Shown: in pieces, positions 31,707 through 40,641 of the stretch
Layout of the letters: every line of letters begins with the position of its first letter
Position numbering within the stretch: position 1 is the first letter of the stretch
Source of the DNA: Streptomyces sp. NRRL F-5123
Lineage (GTDB): Bacteria > Actinomycetota > Actinomycetes > Streptomycetales > Streptomycetaceae
Direction of reading: 5' to 3'
NCBI RefSeq assembly: GCF_000721495.1
Contig: NZ_JOHY01000021.1
Span: 59,438 to 123,437 of the forward strand
Length of the DNA stretch: 64,000 bases
Notes under the pieces: generated by a model
What the model saw: the letters and a program-made list of their open reading frames with translations, nothing else
What the model was told of the DNA's origin: nothing
The model's database searches: none
Program-made: the position numbers and the translations under genes

Positions 31707-33251
31707 CTAACTCCCGGCGGGCGGCTTCACCGGCTGCACCGGCTGCAGCCACAGCCGCATCCGTACGCCCTGCGGCAGCGGCTCCGCCGCGACCCCTCCA
31801 CCGTACGTCTCCGCGACCTGCCGCACGATCGCAAGCCCGAGCCCCGATCCGGGCAGCGAGCGCGCGGCGGGGGAGCGGTAGAAGCGGTCGAAGACGAAGG
31901 GCAGGTCCGCGGCCGGGATGCCGGGCCCCTCGTCACTCACCGTGACGTTTCCGGCGGCATCGGTGGCCACCGTGATCCGGCCGCCCGCCGGGCTCCACTT
32001 CACCGCGTTGTCGACCAGGTTGCCGATCGCCCGCTCGACCGCGTCCGGGTCGGCGTGCACCAGGCACGGCAGCAGCTCCGCCGCGAATTCCGGCCGCGGC
32101 GAGCGCCCCGCCGCCCGCTCCAGCACCCGGCCCGCCAGCAGGTCGAGGCGTACGTCCTCGGTGTGGGGCCGCGCCTGCCCGTAACGCCCCAGGTCCACCA
32201 GGTCGTTGACGAGGGACGTCAGCTCCGCGGCCTGCGCGCGCGCCTCGGCCACCAGCGCGGGCGCCTGCGGATCGGCCACCCCCGGGCCCTCGCCCAGCAG
32301 TTCGAGGTTGGTCGTGAGGCTGGTCAGCGGGGTGCGCAGCTCGTGGGACGCATCGGCGACCAGCCGCCGCTGCGCGCCCACCGACTCCTCCAGCGCCGCC
32401 ATCATCGCCGCGAACGACCGGGTGAGCCGGGCGATCTCGTCCCGCCCGTCCGACGTCAGCCGGGCCGTCAGGTCCTGGGTGGCCGTGACGTGCTCGACGG
32501 TCTCGGTCAGCTGCCGCACCGGCCGCAGCACCCGCCCGGCCGCCAGCCGCCCGGCGACCGCGGCGAGCACGCAGCCCCCCGCGGTGATCGCGACCAGCAG
32601 CATCGCGAGCCGCCGCAGCGTGCTGTTCACCACCGCCGTCAGCACGGCGGTACGCACCAGGACGCCGGGGGAGTCCGCCATCTCCGTGGTGTAGATGCGG
32701 TAGTGGCGCCCGTCGTAGTCGGCGTCGTGGAAGTACGCCGGCCTCGTGCCCTGGGCGACCAGCACATCCACTGGGCTGACCTCGACGAAGTCGTCGGTGG
32801 GGCCGGCCGCGACCGGCGGCAGCACGAACTGGAGCAGCGCCGAGCCGACTTGTACCGGCACGGTCGGGAACACGACCTGCGGCGAAACCCCGCCGCCGTC
32901 TCCGCTGCTGTCCTTGGAACCGTCCTTGGAACCGTCCTTGGCGGGGTCCTTGGTACCACCGGACGTACCCTCGTCGGAGCCTTCCGGGGCGGCGCCCTTG
33001 GTGCCGCCCTTGGCCGGGTCCTTGGTGCCGTCCGTGGCGCCGCCCGACGCGGCCTCATCGGCGGCTGCCTGGCTCTTCTGCTTGAAGGCCCGGATCAGGT
33101 CCGGCGCCTGGCCCGCGGCCGTGATCAGGTCGGCGTCGTGCTGCTCGTTGAGCTTCGCGCTCAGCGCCGGGTAGAGCACGAGCGAGGCCAGCACCAGCGC
33201 CGCGAGCACCACCGCGCCGCCCGCGAGCGCGAGCCGGTTGCGCAGGCTCAC
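31707..33251 (-). CDS. Two-component sensor histidine kinase (OmpR-partner type)
   Basis: 514 residues; the GTG overlaps the response regulator stop (GTGA). Order: TM1 at about residues 8-28; an extracellular sensor region; TM2 about 213-233; HAMP around 234-288; HisKA with the phosphorylation site His303 in [13 protein letters not shown]; then the ATPase domain with [11 protein letters not shown] (N box), DEGPGIP and [14 protein letters not shown]. The sensor loop carries a repetitive Lys/Asp/Gly insert at about residues 69-122 ([27 protein letters not shown]), which is unusual. The signal is unknown. It forms an operon with the regulator at 33248. Confidence 0.94.
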   Translation of the reverse strand: MSLRNRLALAGGAVVLAALVLASLVLYPALSAKLNEQHDADLITAAGQAPDLIRAFKQKSQAAADEAASGGATDGTKDPAKGGTKGAAPEGSDEGTSGGTKDPAKDGSKDGSKDSSGDGGGVSPQVVFPTVPVQVGSALLQFVLPPVAAGPTDDFVEVSPVDVLVAQGTRPAYFHDADYDGRHYRIYTTEMADSPGVLVRTAVLTAVVNSTLRRLAMLLVAITAGGCVLAAVAGRLAAGRVLRPVRQLTETVEHVTATQDLTARLTSDGRDEIARLTRSFAAMMAALEESVGAQRRLVADASHELRTPLTSLTTNLELLGEGPGVADPQAPALVAEARAQAAELTSLVNDLVDLGRYGQARPHTEDVRLDLLAGRVLERAAGRSPRPEFAAELLPCLVHADPDAVERAIGNLVDNAVKWSPAGGRITVATDAAGNVTVSDEGPGIPAADLPFVFDRFYRSPAARSLPGSGLGLAIVRQVAETYGGGVAAEPLPQGVRMRLWLQPVQPVKPPAGS

Positions 33252-33919
33252 TGCTCCTCCCGCAGCACGTACCCCAGCCCCCGCACGGTCTGCACCAGCC
33301 GCGGGCCGCCGTCCGCCTCCAGCTTGCCGCGCAGGTAACTCACGTACACCCACAAGGCGTTGGAGGACGGCCCGAAGTCGTACCCCCACACGGAGTCGAA
33401 GATGAGGCTGCGGCTCAGCACCCGGCGGGGGTTGCGCAGGAAGAGCTCCAGCAGCGCGTACTCGGTACGCGTCAGCTCCAGCGCGCGGCCGCCGCGGGTC
33501 ACCCTGCAGGCGGCGGTGTCCATCTCCAGGTCGGCGAAGCGCAGCACCTCCTGGTCCGCGCCGCTGCGCCGGAGCAGGGCGCGGATGCGGGCGCGCAGCT
33601 CCTCCAGCGCGAAGGGCTTGGCGAGGTAGTCGTCCGCGCCCGCGTCCAGGCCCGCGACCCGGTCGTCGACCAGGTCGCGGGCGGTGAGCATCAGGATCGG
33701 AGTGCGGTCGCCGCGCGCCCGCAGCCGGCGGCACACCTCCAGGCCGTTCGGCTCCGGCATGAGGATGTCCAGCACCACCGCGTCCTGCCGGCCGGCGGCC
33801 AGCGACGCGAGCGCGGCGGCACCGTCCACCGCGACCGTGACCTCGTACCCGTCCCGGGTCAGGGCGTGCGCGAGCGAACGGCGCACCGCGTCATCGTCGT
33901 CAACCACCAGCAGCCGCAT
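33248..33919 (-). CDS. OmpR/PhoB-family response regulator
   Basis: 223 residues, ATG at 33919. The receiver domain has the acidic pair VVDDDDAVR at the N-terminus, the phospho-acceptor Asp in [13 protein letters not shown] (about residue 51), the Thr in LMLTARDL and Lys in [12 protein letters not shown]. The winged-helix output domain spans residues about 125-220 ([31 protein letters not shown], then [24 protein letters not shown]). It is expected to activate or repress genes upon phosphorylation by the kinase encoded 4 bp overlapping downstream. Confidence 0.96.
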   Translation of the reverse strand: MRLLVVDDDDAVRRSLAHALTRDGYEVTVAVDGAAALASLAAGRQDAVVLDILMPEPNGLEVCRRLRARGDRTPILMLTARDLVDDRVAGLDAGADDYLAKPFALEELRARIRALLRRSGADQEVLRFADLEMDTAACRVTRGGRALELTRTEYALLELFLRNPRRVLSRSLIFDSVWGYDFGPSSNALWVYVSYLRGKLEADGGPRLVQTVRGLGYVLREEQ

Positions 33920-33943
33920 GGCGCAAGGGTGCCGTATGCCGCG

Positions 33944-34840
33944 TCAGCGCGGAATCAGCGTGCGCACGGCCGCCTGCTTGGCGGCTTCCGGCGCGGAGTC
34001 CGCCGAGGCGGACTTCCCGCCCGTGCCCTTGCCGGTGCCCTTGCCGTCGTCCGAGCCCGTGCCCTTGCCGGAGTCGCCCGGGGCCGGCTTGACGTCACCC
34101 GGCTTGCACGGGACGGGCTTGCCCTTGTCGTGACCCTTGCCCTTGCCCTTGCCCTGGTCCTTGCCCTTGCCCTTGCCCTGGCCCTGGCCCTGGCCCTTCC
34201 CCTTACCGTTTCCCTTGTCCTTGCCGTCCTGGGTCCCCTTGTCTCCCTTGCCGCCCTTGTCTCCCTTGCTGTCCCCGCCGGACGCGGACTTGCCCGCGGC
34301 CACCTTGAGCTGGAAGAGCGCCTTCGACAGCTGCTGCGGGCTCACCCCGAGCCGGTGGGCGACGGCCGCGTAGGCGGGCGTGCTCTCGTCGACGAACCCC
34401 CTCGGGCCGGTCGCCAGCTTCGCCAGGGCGTCCAGCGCGGCCTGCGCCTTCGCCGTCGGGACGCCCAGGACCTTGGCCAACTGCGCGGCGGTGAAGGGGA
34501 ACCGGACCTTCCCGTCGCCGGGCTTGCCGCCCTCACCGGGCTTCGCCTCCAGGAACAGGGCCGTGAGCTGCTTGCGGGCCTGGGCCGTGGAGATCCCCAT
34601 GTCCTTGGCGAAGCCCGCGACGACCTTGTCGGTGAGCTTCCCGCCGTTCGCGCCCAGCGCGATCTTGACGTTCCGGAGCGCGTTCTCCAGCCTGCTGTCG
34701 GGCCGGTCCGGCGCGCAGACGCCGGGCTTGCCGGAGTCCTTGGCGCCCCCGGTCCCGGCGCTGGCGGCGGTGGCGGCCGTGGCCCCGGCGGTGAGGAGCA
34801 GGGCGGTCGCGGCGGCGAGCGCGGTGGTCTTGTGGCGCAT
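33944..34840 (-). CDS. Secreted protein with ANTAR-like helical repeats and Gly/Lys-rich tail
   Basis: 298 residues, ATG with GAGAGGAGG upstream. The signal peptide (MRHKTTALAAATALLLTAG) should be cleaved near the ATAASA segment. Residues 45-180 hold three similar helical units in which a short helix is followed by a LGV-type turn (GISTAQARKQLTALFLEA, LGVPTAKAQAALDALAKL, LGVSPQQLSKALFQLKVA). Residues about 188-285 are a low-complexity run of Gly, Lys, Asp and Gln (GKGKGQGQGQGKGKGKDQ and similar). I know similar Streptomyces proteins only as hypothetical. It may be a cell-wall or polyanion-binding protein. It lies 24 bp after the response regulator start in the same direction and could belong to its regulon. 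Confidence 0.75.
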   Translation of the reverse strand: MRHKTTALAAATALLLTAGATAATAASAGTGGAKDSGKPGVCAPDRPDSRLENALRNVKIALGANGGKLTDKVVAGFAKDMGISTAQARKQLTALFLEAKPGEGGKPGDGKVRFPFTAAQLAKVLGVPTAKAQAALDALAKLATGPRGFVDESTPAYAAVAHRLGVSPQQLSKALFQLKVAAGKSASGGDSKGDKGGKGDKGTQDGKDKGNGKGKGQGQGQGKGKGKDQGKGKGKGHDKGKPVPCKPGDVKPAPGDSGKGTGSDDGKGTGKGTGGKSASADSAPEAAKQAAVRTLIPR

Positions 34841-35010
34841 CGTGCGCCTCCTCTCGATTGGCTGCCTCCAGCACACCAACCGGCACTTCGGGCCGCCCTC
34901 GCCGCACCTTAGGACTTCCTTGGAAGTCGGGTGCAGACGCGGCGGTACGCCCGCCGTGCGCACGGTGGGCCCCGCGTTCTCCTGCTGGTGGGCCGGAGAG
35001 CTTCCACCCG

Positions 35011-35538
35011 TCAGAGCACGGGCAGCCGATCCGTGGTCGCCGGAGAGCGCCGCTCCTCCAGCCAGAAGAGGTAGACGCGGAGGTGCGATGCCAACTCGCC
35101 CTCGATGCAGGCGGCGTACTCCAGGGCGGCGGCCGCCACCCCTTGCCCGAACTTCGCGTCATCGGCTTCCCAGTCGGCCCGCCGAGCCGCCAGGTACTCG
35201 CTGACCCGCCGCCGTTCACGCCACCACTCCCGCACCCCCGTCGGCGTCCAGTGGCTGTCCCCGTCGCAGCCGTAACCGCCGAAGACCTCGTCCTGTGCCG
35301 CGTCGACCAGTTGCCGGAGCTCCCCCGGGGTCCGCGGCTGCCGGTACACGTACTCGGTGAAGTAGTCGGCCTCGTAGAGGACGAGCCCCGGGGCGTGGAT
35401 CCGGCCCGTGCCGCAGTTGTCGGTCTCGGCGCCGTAGAACGGCCCCGGCACGTTGAGCCACTGCCGCTCCGACCACTGCCCCCGGAACGCGTCGCGCGCG
35501 TCGCCGAGCAGAGGTATCGCGTCGAAGTAGAGGTCCAC
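35011..35538 (-). CDS. Conserved hypothetical protein
   Basis: 175 residues from a GTG; no good ribosome site is visible. The protein is rich in aromatic residues with conserved-looking segments WLNVPGPFYGAETDNCGTGR, YFTEYVYRQPRTPGEL and EYAACIEGELASHLRVYLFWLE. I recall this protein type from other Streptomyces, sometimes labelled ferredoxin without cause: no Cys cluster for an iron-sulfur centre is present (only two Cys). Predicted soluble and alpha-helical in the C-terminal half. Function unknown. Confidence 0.75.
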   Translation of the reverse strand: MDLYFDAIPLLGDARDAFRGQWSERQWLNVPGPFYGAETDNCGTGRIHAPGLVLYEADYFTEYVYRQPRTPGELRQLVDAAQDEVFGGYGCDGDSHWTPTGVREWWRERRRVSEYLAARRADWEADDAKFGQGVAAAALEYAACIEGELASHLRVYLFWLEERRSPATTDRLPVL

Positions 35539-35597
35539 GGCGGGATGCTATGCGCGCGCGGCGGCCGCTCCGACGCCCCCCTGCGTTGCCCTCCGCC

Positions 35598-35723
35598 TCA
35601 CCCCTCCGCCTCGCTTCCGATCTCCGCCCAGACCGTCTTCCCGATCCCGTGCGGGCGCGGGGTGACGCCGTGCCGGACGGCGAGGGCTGCCACAAGGGCG
35701 AGGCCGCGGTGCGACTCGTCGTC
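35598..35723 (-). pseudogene. 3' remnant of a HATPase/anti-sigma-type ATP-binding gene
   Basis: The last 41 codons before the stop at 35598 read DDESHRGLALVAALAVRHG...GIGKTVWAEIG, matching the C-terminal end of Streptomyces single-domain HATPase proteins (RGL-x-LV-x-ALA...GKTVWAEL). Upstream of the DDESHRG segment the frame no longer resembles the family: the N- and G1-box region is gone. The remnant abuts the truncated GntR gene on the other strand. Confidence 0.7.
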
Positions 35724-35733
35724 GGGGGTCGCG

Positions 35734-36246
35734 GTGCGGCGGCGGGGGATCGCACGGCTCGCGCGGGAGGGGTGGAGCGGCGGGCGGTCGGTGTGGGAGG
35801 CGGACGCCGAGGGGCGGGAGCTCGTCGTCGAGGTGGGGGAGGTCGGGGAGGCGGAAGCGCCGGACGGGGTCGCCGGAGTGCTCGGGACCGGCGCCGTGCT
35901 CGTGCGGCGGCGGCGCTTCGTGCTGGACGGCAAGCCGGTGCTGCTCGCCGTCTCGTACTTCCCCGCGGGGATCGTCGCGGGCTCCCGCGTCACGGAGGAG
36001 GACACCGGACCCGGCGGGGTCTACGCCCGGCTCGCCGAGCTGGGCCACGAGCCCGTGCGCTTCCGGGAGGAGGTCCGCGCCCGGATGCCCTCCGCCGAGG
36101 AGGCCCGGCGGCTGGAACTCGGGCCGGGCACGCCCGTGGTGCTCGTCTGCCGCACGGCGTACACGGGCGACGGCACCCCCGTCGAGGTCAACGAGATGGT
36201 GCTCGACTCCGCCGCCTACGTCCTGGAGTACGCCTTCGAGAGCTGA
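35734..36246 (+). pseudogene. GntR-family regulator lacking its DNA-binding domain (UTRA only)
   Basis: From about 35734 the + strand encodes a clean UTRA effector domain: VRRRGIARLAREGW at its start, RRRFVLDGKPVLLAVSYFPAGIV in the middle, ARLAELGHEPVRFREEVRARM, and NEMVLDSAAYVLEYAFES at the end. In full regulators this follows an ~75-residue winged helix, which is absent here; instead the DNA just upstream encodes the tail of a HATPase gene on the opposite strand. A GTG at 35734 could start a 170-residue orphan UTRA protein, but no ribosome site is seen. I treat it as a truncated gene. Confidence 0.7.
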
Positions 36247-36297
36247 GCGCTGTGGCGCAAGAACGACCCTCCCGCGGTCCCGCGGCAGCGGAACCAC

Positions 36298-36675
36298 TCA
36301 TTCCGGGGGCGGGAACCGGACACCGGTCCTGGCCGCCCGGTCCTGGCCCCAGACGTAGAGGGCCTCCAGGACCGGAACCAGGCTCGCGCCCTCCTCCGTC
36401 AGGCGGTACTCGACGACCTCGGAGCCCTTCGGCCCGGCGGCGCGGCGCTCGACCAGGCCGCGGGATTCCAGGCCGCGCAGACGCTGGACCAGCATCTTCT
36501 CGCTCACCCCTGGGACCCGGCGGCGCAGTTCGCCGTAGCGGTGGACGCCCTCCTTCAGATGGGCCAGCAGCACCGTGGCCCACTTGCCGCCGATCACCTC
36601 CAGGGTCAGTTCGACGGGGCAGGAGGGGCCCCGGCGGTCCGCGGGGGCGTTCCTCGGCGGTGGTGCGGTCGTCAT
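36298..36675 (-). CDS. HxlR-family transcriptional regulator
   Basis: 125 residues from the ATG at 36675; an upstream in-frame ATG at 36768 would overlap the divergent gene and is less likely. HxlR winged helix: CPVELTLEVIGGKWATVLLAHL (residues about 18-39), RYGELRRRVPGVSEKMLVQRLRGLE, and the wing VEYRLTEEGASLVPVLEAL. One Cys (Cys18) lies just before the first helix at the position where redox/quinone-sensing members such as YodB/QorR carry their sensing Cys. It is divergent from the ABM-haemoglobin gene with 76 bp between, so it probably controls that gene. Confidence 0.92.
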   Translation of the reverse strand: MTTAPPPRNAPADRRGPSCPVELTLEVIGGKWATVLLAHLKEGVHRYGELRRRVPGVSEKMLVQRLRGLESRGLVERRAAGPKGSEVVEYRLTEEGASLVPVLEALYVWGQDRAARTGVRFPPPE

Positions 36676-36751
36676 CGGCTGTGTCCTGTTCCGGGTACTC
36701 ACCACGGGGTGGGTTCTTGCCACCGGGCGGGCGCCTTGTTTGGGTCGTCCC

Positions 36752-37513
36752 ATGATTGTCGAGTACATCCGCTACCGGATCGCCGAACCCGACCGGCAGG
36801 CGTTCGAGCAGGCCTACGCGCGGGCCGCCGTCCCGCTCGGGCAGGCCGAGAGTTGCGTGGACTACGAGCTGGCCCGGTGCGCCGACGATCCCGGCGCCTA
36901 CACCCTCCGCATCCGCTGGACCTCCGCTGCCGACCACCTCGAAGGCTTCCGCAAGGGCGAGCACTTCCCGGCCTTCTTCGCCGCGGTCGGGCCGTACGTC
37001 GAGGCCGTCGAGGAGATGCGGCACTACGAGGTCACCGATGTGGCCGGGAAGGGCGGCTCGCTGCCGACGCTGTACGAGTGGGCGGGCGGGGCGGAGGCCT
37101 TCGACAAGCTCTTCACCCGCTTCTACGCGCGCGTCGCCGAGGACGAGGTGCTCGCGCCGGTCTTCGCCGGGATGCACCCGGAACACCCCCAGCACGTCGC
37201 CGCCTGGCTCGGCGAGGTCTTCGGCGGCCCGGCCCGCTACAGCACCGAGCACGGCGGCCACCGCCACATGGCCTCCCGGCACCTGGGCCGCGGCCTCACC
37301 GAGGAGCAGCGGCGGCGCTGGATCGCCCTGCTCACCGACACCGCCGACGAGGTCGGGCTGCCGGCCGACCCGGAATTCCGCGCCGTCTTCGCGTACTACC
37401 TGGAGTGGGGTACGCGGATGGCCCTGCTCTACTCCGGCCCGAACCCGCCGCCGCTGCCCGAGTCGCCGATGCCCCGCTGGGACTGGGGCATCACCCCGCC
37501 CTACCGCGGCTGA
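36752..37513 (+). CDS. Antibiotic biosynthesis monooxygenase-truncated haemoglobin fusion
   Basis: 253 residues. Residues 1-100 form an ABM (ferredoxin-like dimeric) domain: MIVEYIRYRIAEPDRQAFEQ, SCVDYELARCADDPG, FRKGEHFPAFFAAVGPYVEAV. Residues about 108-235 form a group II truncated globin: YEWAGGAEAFDKLFTRFYARV, PVFAGMHPEHPQHVAAWLGEVFGG, HRHMASRHLGRGLTEEQRRRWIALL. The heme-proximal His lies in this latter part. ABM domains oxidise quinol-like aromatics without cofactors; the globin could bring O2 or handle NO/peroxide. The fusion plus the HxlR regulator suggests quinone or reactive-species defence. Such fusions are known in actinobacteria, but the reaction is not settled. Confidence 0.9.
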   Translation: MIVEYIRYRIAEPDRQAFEQAYARAAVPLGQAESCVDYELARCADDPGAYTLRIRWTSAADHLEGFRKGEHFPAFFAAVGPYVEAVEEMRHYEVTDVAGKGGSLPTLYEWAGGAEAFDKLFTRFYARVAEDEVLAPVFAGMHPEHPQHVAAWLGEVFGGPARYSTEHGGHRHMASRHLGRGLTEEQRRRWIALLTDTADEVGLPADPEFRAVFAYYLEWGTRMALLYSGPNPPPLPESPMPRWDWGITPPYRG

Positions 37514-37607
37514 CCCGGCCTCCCGGCCCGCCCCGGGACCGGCGCCCGGCCGGGGCGCGGGTCGCAGGGCGGGCCGATATGGTGGACGGGACGGACCGGG
37601 AGGGCCG

Positions 37608-40600
37608 ATGCAGGGACGCCGCAGCAGTACGTTCACCCGGCTGCTCCGGCACGGGTTCACCGACCCCGCGGGGGCCGAGCGGCTGCTCGACGGGAACGCG
37701 CTCGCGGAGGTCCGTACCGATCCGGTCCTGCTGGAGGCGCTGGGCGCCACCGCGGACCCCGACCTCGCGCTGCTGGGGCTCGTCCGGCTGGTCGAGGCGC
37801 TCGCTCCCGAGGAGCGCCGGGCGCTGCTGGACACCGTGACGACGGCGAAGCCGCTGCGCGACCGGCTGCTGGGCGTGCTGGGCGCGTCCGAGGCCCTCGG
37901 CGACCACCTGGCCCGGCATCCCGCGGACTGGCACGCGCTCGTCACGTACGAGGCCGCCGACCTGCACCCGGGCGTCGCCGAGTTCGAGCGGGGCCTCGCC
38001 TCGGCGACCGACCCGGACGCGCTGCGCGCGGCGTACCGGCGCTGCCTGCTCGGGATAGCCGCCCGGGACGTGTGCGGGACCAGCGACCTGGTGCGTACCG
38101 CCGCCGAGCTGGCCGACCTCGCGACCGCCACGCTGCGTGCGGCCCTGGCCATCGCCTCCGCCGAGACCCCGCAGGACGCCGCTGCCGCCCGCCTCGCCGT
38201 CATCGGCATGGGCAAGTGCGGCGGACACGAGCTGAACTACGTCTCGGACGTGGACGTCATCTTCGTCGCCGAGCCCGCCGACGGCGCCGAGCCCGCCGAG
38301 GAGAACGCGGCCCTCCAGGCCGCGACCCGGCTCGCGGTCCGCATGATGCGGATCTGCTCCGACACCACCGCCGAGGGCACGATCTGGCCGGTCGACCCCA
38401 ACCTGCGGCCCGAGGGCAAGAACGGCCCGCTGGTGCGGACGCTGTCCAGCCACCTGGCGTACTACGCGCGCTGGGCGAAGACCTGGGAGTTCCAGGCGCT
38501 GCTCAAGGCCCGCCCGGTCGCGGGCGACCCGACGCTCGGCGCCGACTACCTGGCCGCGATCCGCCCGCTGGTGTGGCAGGCCGCCGAGCGCGACCACTTC
38601 GTCACCGACGTGCAGCAGATGCGCCGCCGGGTCGTCGACAACATCCCCGCCGCCCAGGTGGAGCGCGAGCTGAAGCTCGGGCCCGGCGGCCTGCGGGACG
38701 TCGAGTTCGCCGTGCAGATGCTCCAGCTCGTGCACGGGCGCACCGACGCCTCGCTGCGCAGCGCCACCACCCTCACCGCCCTCGGGCAGCTCGCCGAGGG
38801 GGGCTACGTCGGCCGCGCCGACGCCGCCTCGCTCGACGCCGCCTACCGCTTCCTGCGGCTCATGGAGCACCGCATCCAGCTGCACAAGATGCGCCGCACC
38901 CACCTCGTCCCCGACGACGAGGCGGGCCTGCGCCGGCTCGGCCGGGGCCTCGGCTACCGTTCCGAGCCGGTCGCGAGCCTCAACCGGGAGTGGAAACGGC
39001 ACGCCATGGAGGTGCGGCGGCTGCACGAGAAGCTGTTCTACCGCCCGCTGCTGGAGTCCGTCGCGCAGCTCGGCACCGACGACACCCGGCTCAGCACCGA
39101 CGCCGCGCGGCAGCGCCTCCAGGCCCTCGGCTACGACGACCCGGCCGCCGCGATGCGCCACCTGGAGGCGCTCGCCAGCGGGGTGAGCCGCGCCTCGTCC
39201 ATCCAGCGCACCCTGCTGCCGGTGCTGCTCGGCTGGTTCGCGGACTCCGCCGACCCGGACGCGGGCCTGCTCGGCTTCCGCAAGGTCTCCGAGGCGCTCG
39301 GCAAGACGCCCTGGTATCTGCGGCTGCTGCGCGACGAGGGCGCCACCGCCCAGCGGCTGGCCCGCGTGCTCTCCTCCGGGCGGCTCGCCCCCGACCTGCT
39401 GATGCGCGCCCCCGAGGCCGTCGCGACGCTCGGGTCCGCCGAGGGCCTGGCCCCGCGCGACCACACCGCGCTGGAGCAGGAGGTGCTCGCCGCCGTGGGC
39501 CGCGCCGAGGGCCCCGAGCAGGCCGTCACCGCCGCCCGCGGGGTGCGCCGCCGCGAGCTGTTCCGTACCGCGGCGGCCGACCTCATCGACACCTACGGCG
39601 ACGACGTCGAGCAGGAGGGCGACCGGGTGAGCCCGGCCGCGCTGGTCGACCGGGTCGGCTGCGCGGTTTTCGGTCTGACCTCCGCGACCGTCGCGGGCGC
39701 GCTGCGGGCCGCCGTCAACGCCGTGACCGACAACGACGCCCGGCCGCTGCCCACCCGCTTCGCCGTCATCGGCATGGGCCGCTTCGGCGGCCGCGAGCTG
39801 GGCTACGGCTCGGACGCCGACGTGCTGTTCGTCCACGAGCCGCACGAAGGCGCCGACCAGGAGGAGGCCGGGCGCGCCGCGCTGGCCGTCGCCAACGAGC
39901 TGCGCCGGCTGCTGCAGATCCCCACCGCCGACCCGCCGCTGCTCGTCGACGCCGATCTGCGGCCCGAGGGCAAGAGCGGCCCGATGGTCCGCAGCCTCGC
40001 CTCCTACGCCGCCTACTACCGCCGCTGGTCGCTGGTGTGGGAGAGCCAGGCGCTGCTGCGGGCCGCCCCGGTCGCCGGCGACGAGGGGCTCGGCGAGCGC
40101 TTCGCCGCGCTCGTCGACCCGCTGCGCTACCCGGCCGGGGGGCTGGAGGACGAGGCCGTACGCGAGATACGCCGGCTCAAGGCACGGATGGAGTCGGAGC
40201 GGCTGCCGCGTGGCGCCGACCCGACGCTGCACGCCAAGCTGGGCCGCGGTGGGCTCTCCGACGTCGAGTGGACGGTGCAGCTGCTCCAGCTCCAGCACGC
40301 CGGACGGCTCCCCGAGCTGCGCACCACCGGCACCCGGACCGCACTGGCCGCCGCGGCGGGAGCGGGCCTGGTCGACGCGGCGGACGCGGAGGTGCTGGAC
40401 GAGGCGTGGGTGCTGGCCACCCGGGTCCGCAACGCCGTCATGCTGGTCCGCGGCCGCCCCGGTGACACCTTCCCCGGCGACGGCCGCGAGCTGGCCGCGG
40501 TGAGCCGCTACCTGGGCTTCCCGCCCGGCCACGTCGGCGACATGCTCGACGACTACCGCCGCCGCACCCGCCGCGCGCGGGCGGTCGTGGAGCGGCTCTT

Positions 40601-40613
40601 CTACGAGGGGTGA
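37608..40613 (+). CDS. glnE: Bifunctional glutamine synthetase adenylyltransferase/adenylyl-removing enzyme
   Basis: 1001 residues, ATG with GGGAGGGCC upstream. It has the duplicated nucleotidyltransferase layout of GlnE: first domain with GMGKCGGHELNYVSDVDVIF near residues 199-218 and RPEGKNGPLVRTL; second domain with GMGRFGGRELGYGSDADVLF near 720-740 and RPEGKSGPMVRSL. Each is followed by a LGRGG/LGPGGL-x-D-(V)-E-F/W helical segment. It adenylylates and de-adenylylates glutamine synthetase I according to nitrogen status. Length agrees with the family. It lies in the same region as glnII, as in other Streptomyces nitrogen loci. Confidence 0.97.
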   Translation: MQGRRSSTFTRLLRHGFTDPAGAERLLDGNALAEVRTDPVLLEALGATADPDLALLGLVRLVEALAPEERRALLDTVTTAKPLRDRLLGVLGASEALGDHLARHPADWHALVTYEAADLHPGVAEFERGLASATDPDALRAAYRRCLLGIAARDVCGTSDLVRTAAELADLATATLRAALAIASAETPQDAAAARLAVIGMGKCGGHELNYVSDVDVIFVAEPADGAEPAEENAALQAATRLAVRMMRICSDTTAEGTIWPVDPNLRPEGKNGPLVRTLSSHLAYYARWAKTWEFQALLKARPVAGDPTLGADYLAAIRPLVWQAAERDHFVTDVQQMRRRVVDNIPAAQVERELKLGPGGLRDVEFAVQMLQLVHGRTDASLRSATTLTALGQLAEGGYVGRADAASLDAAYRFLRLMEHRIQLHKMRRTHLVPDDEAGLRRLGRGLGYRSEPVASLNREWKRHAMEVRRLHEKLFYRPLLESVAQLGTDDTRLSTDAARQRLQALGYDDPAAAMRHLEALASGVSRASSIQRTLLPVLLGWFADSADPDAGLLGFRKVSEALGKTPWYLRLLRDEGATAQRLARVLSSGRLAPDLLMRAPEAVATLGSAEGLAPRDHTALEQEVLAAVGRAEGPEQAVTAARGVRRRELFRTAAADLIDTYGDDVEQEGDRVSPAALVDRVGCAVFGLTSATVAGALRAAVNAVTDNDARPLPTRFAVIGMGRFGGRELGYGSDADVLFVHEPHEGADQEEAGRAALAVANELRRLLQIPTADPPLLVDADLRPEGKSGPMVRSLASYAAYYRRWSLVWESQALLRAAPVAGDEGLGERFAALVDPLRYPAGGLEDEAVREIRRLKARMESERLPRGADPTLHAKLGRGGLSDVEWTVQLLQLQHAGRLPELRTTGTRTALAAAAGAGLVDAADAEVLDEAWVLATRVRNAVMLVRGRPGDTFPGDGRELAAVSRYLGFPPGHVGDMLDDYRRRTRRARAVVERLFYEG

Positions 40614-40641
40614 CGCAACGAGCCGCTACGAGGCCGAGCCC

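Noticed and set aside
33944..34840. Collagen-like protein
   Set aside because: The Gly/Lys/Gln run does not follow a Gly-x-y triplet pattern and the N-terminal half is helical.
36298..36768. HxlR start at the distal ATG (36768)
   Set aside because: It would overlap the divergent ABM-globin start and add a low-complexity stretch; the ATG at 36675 fits the family length.
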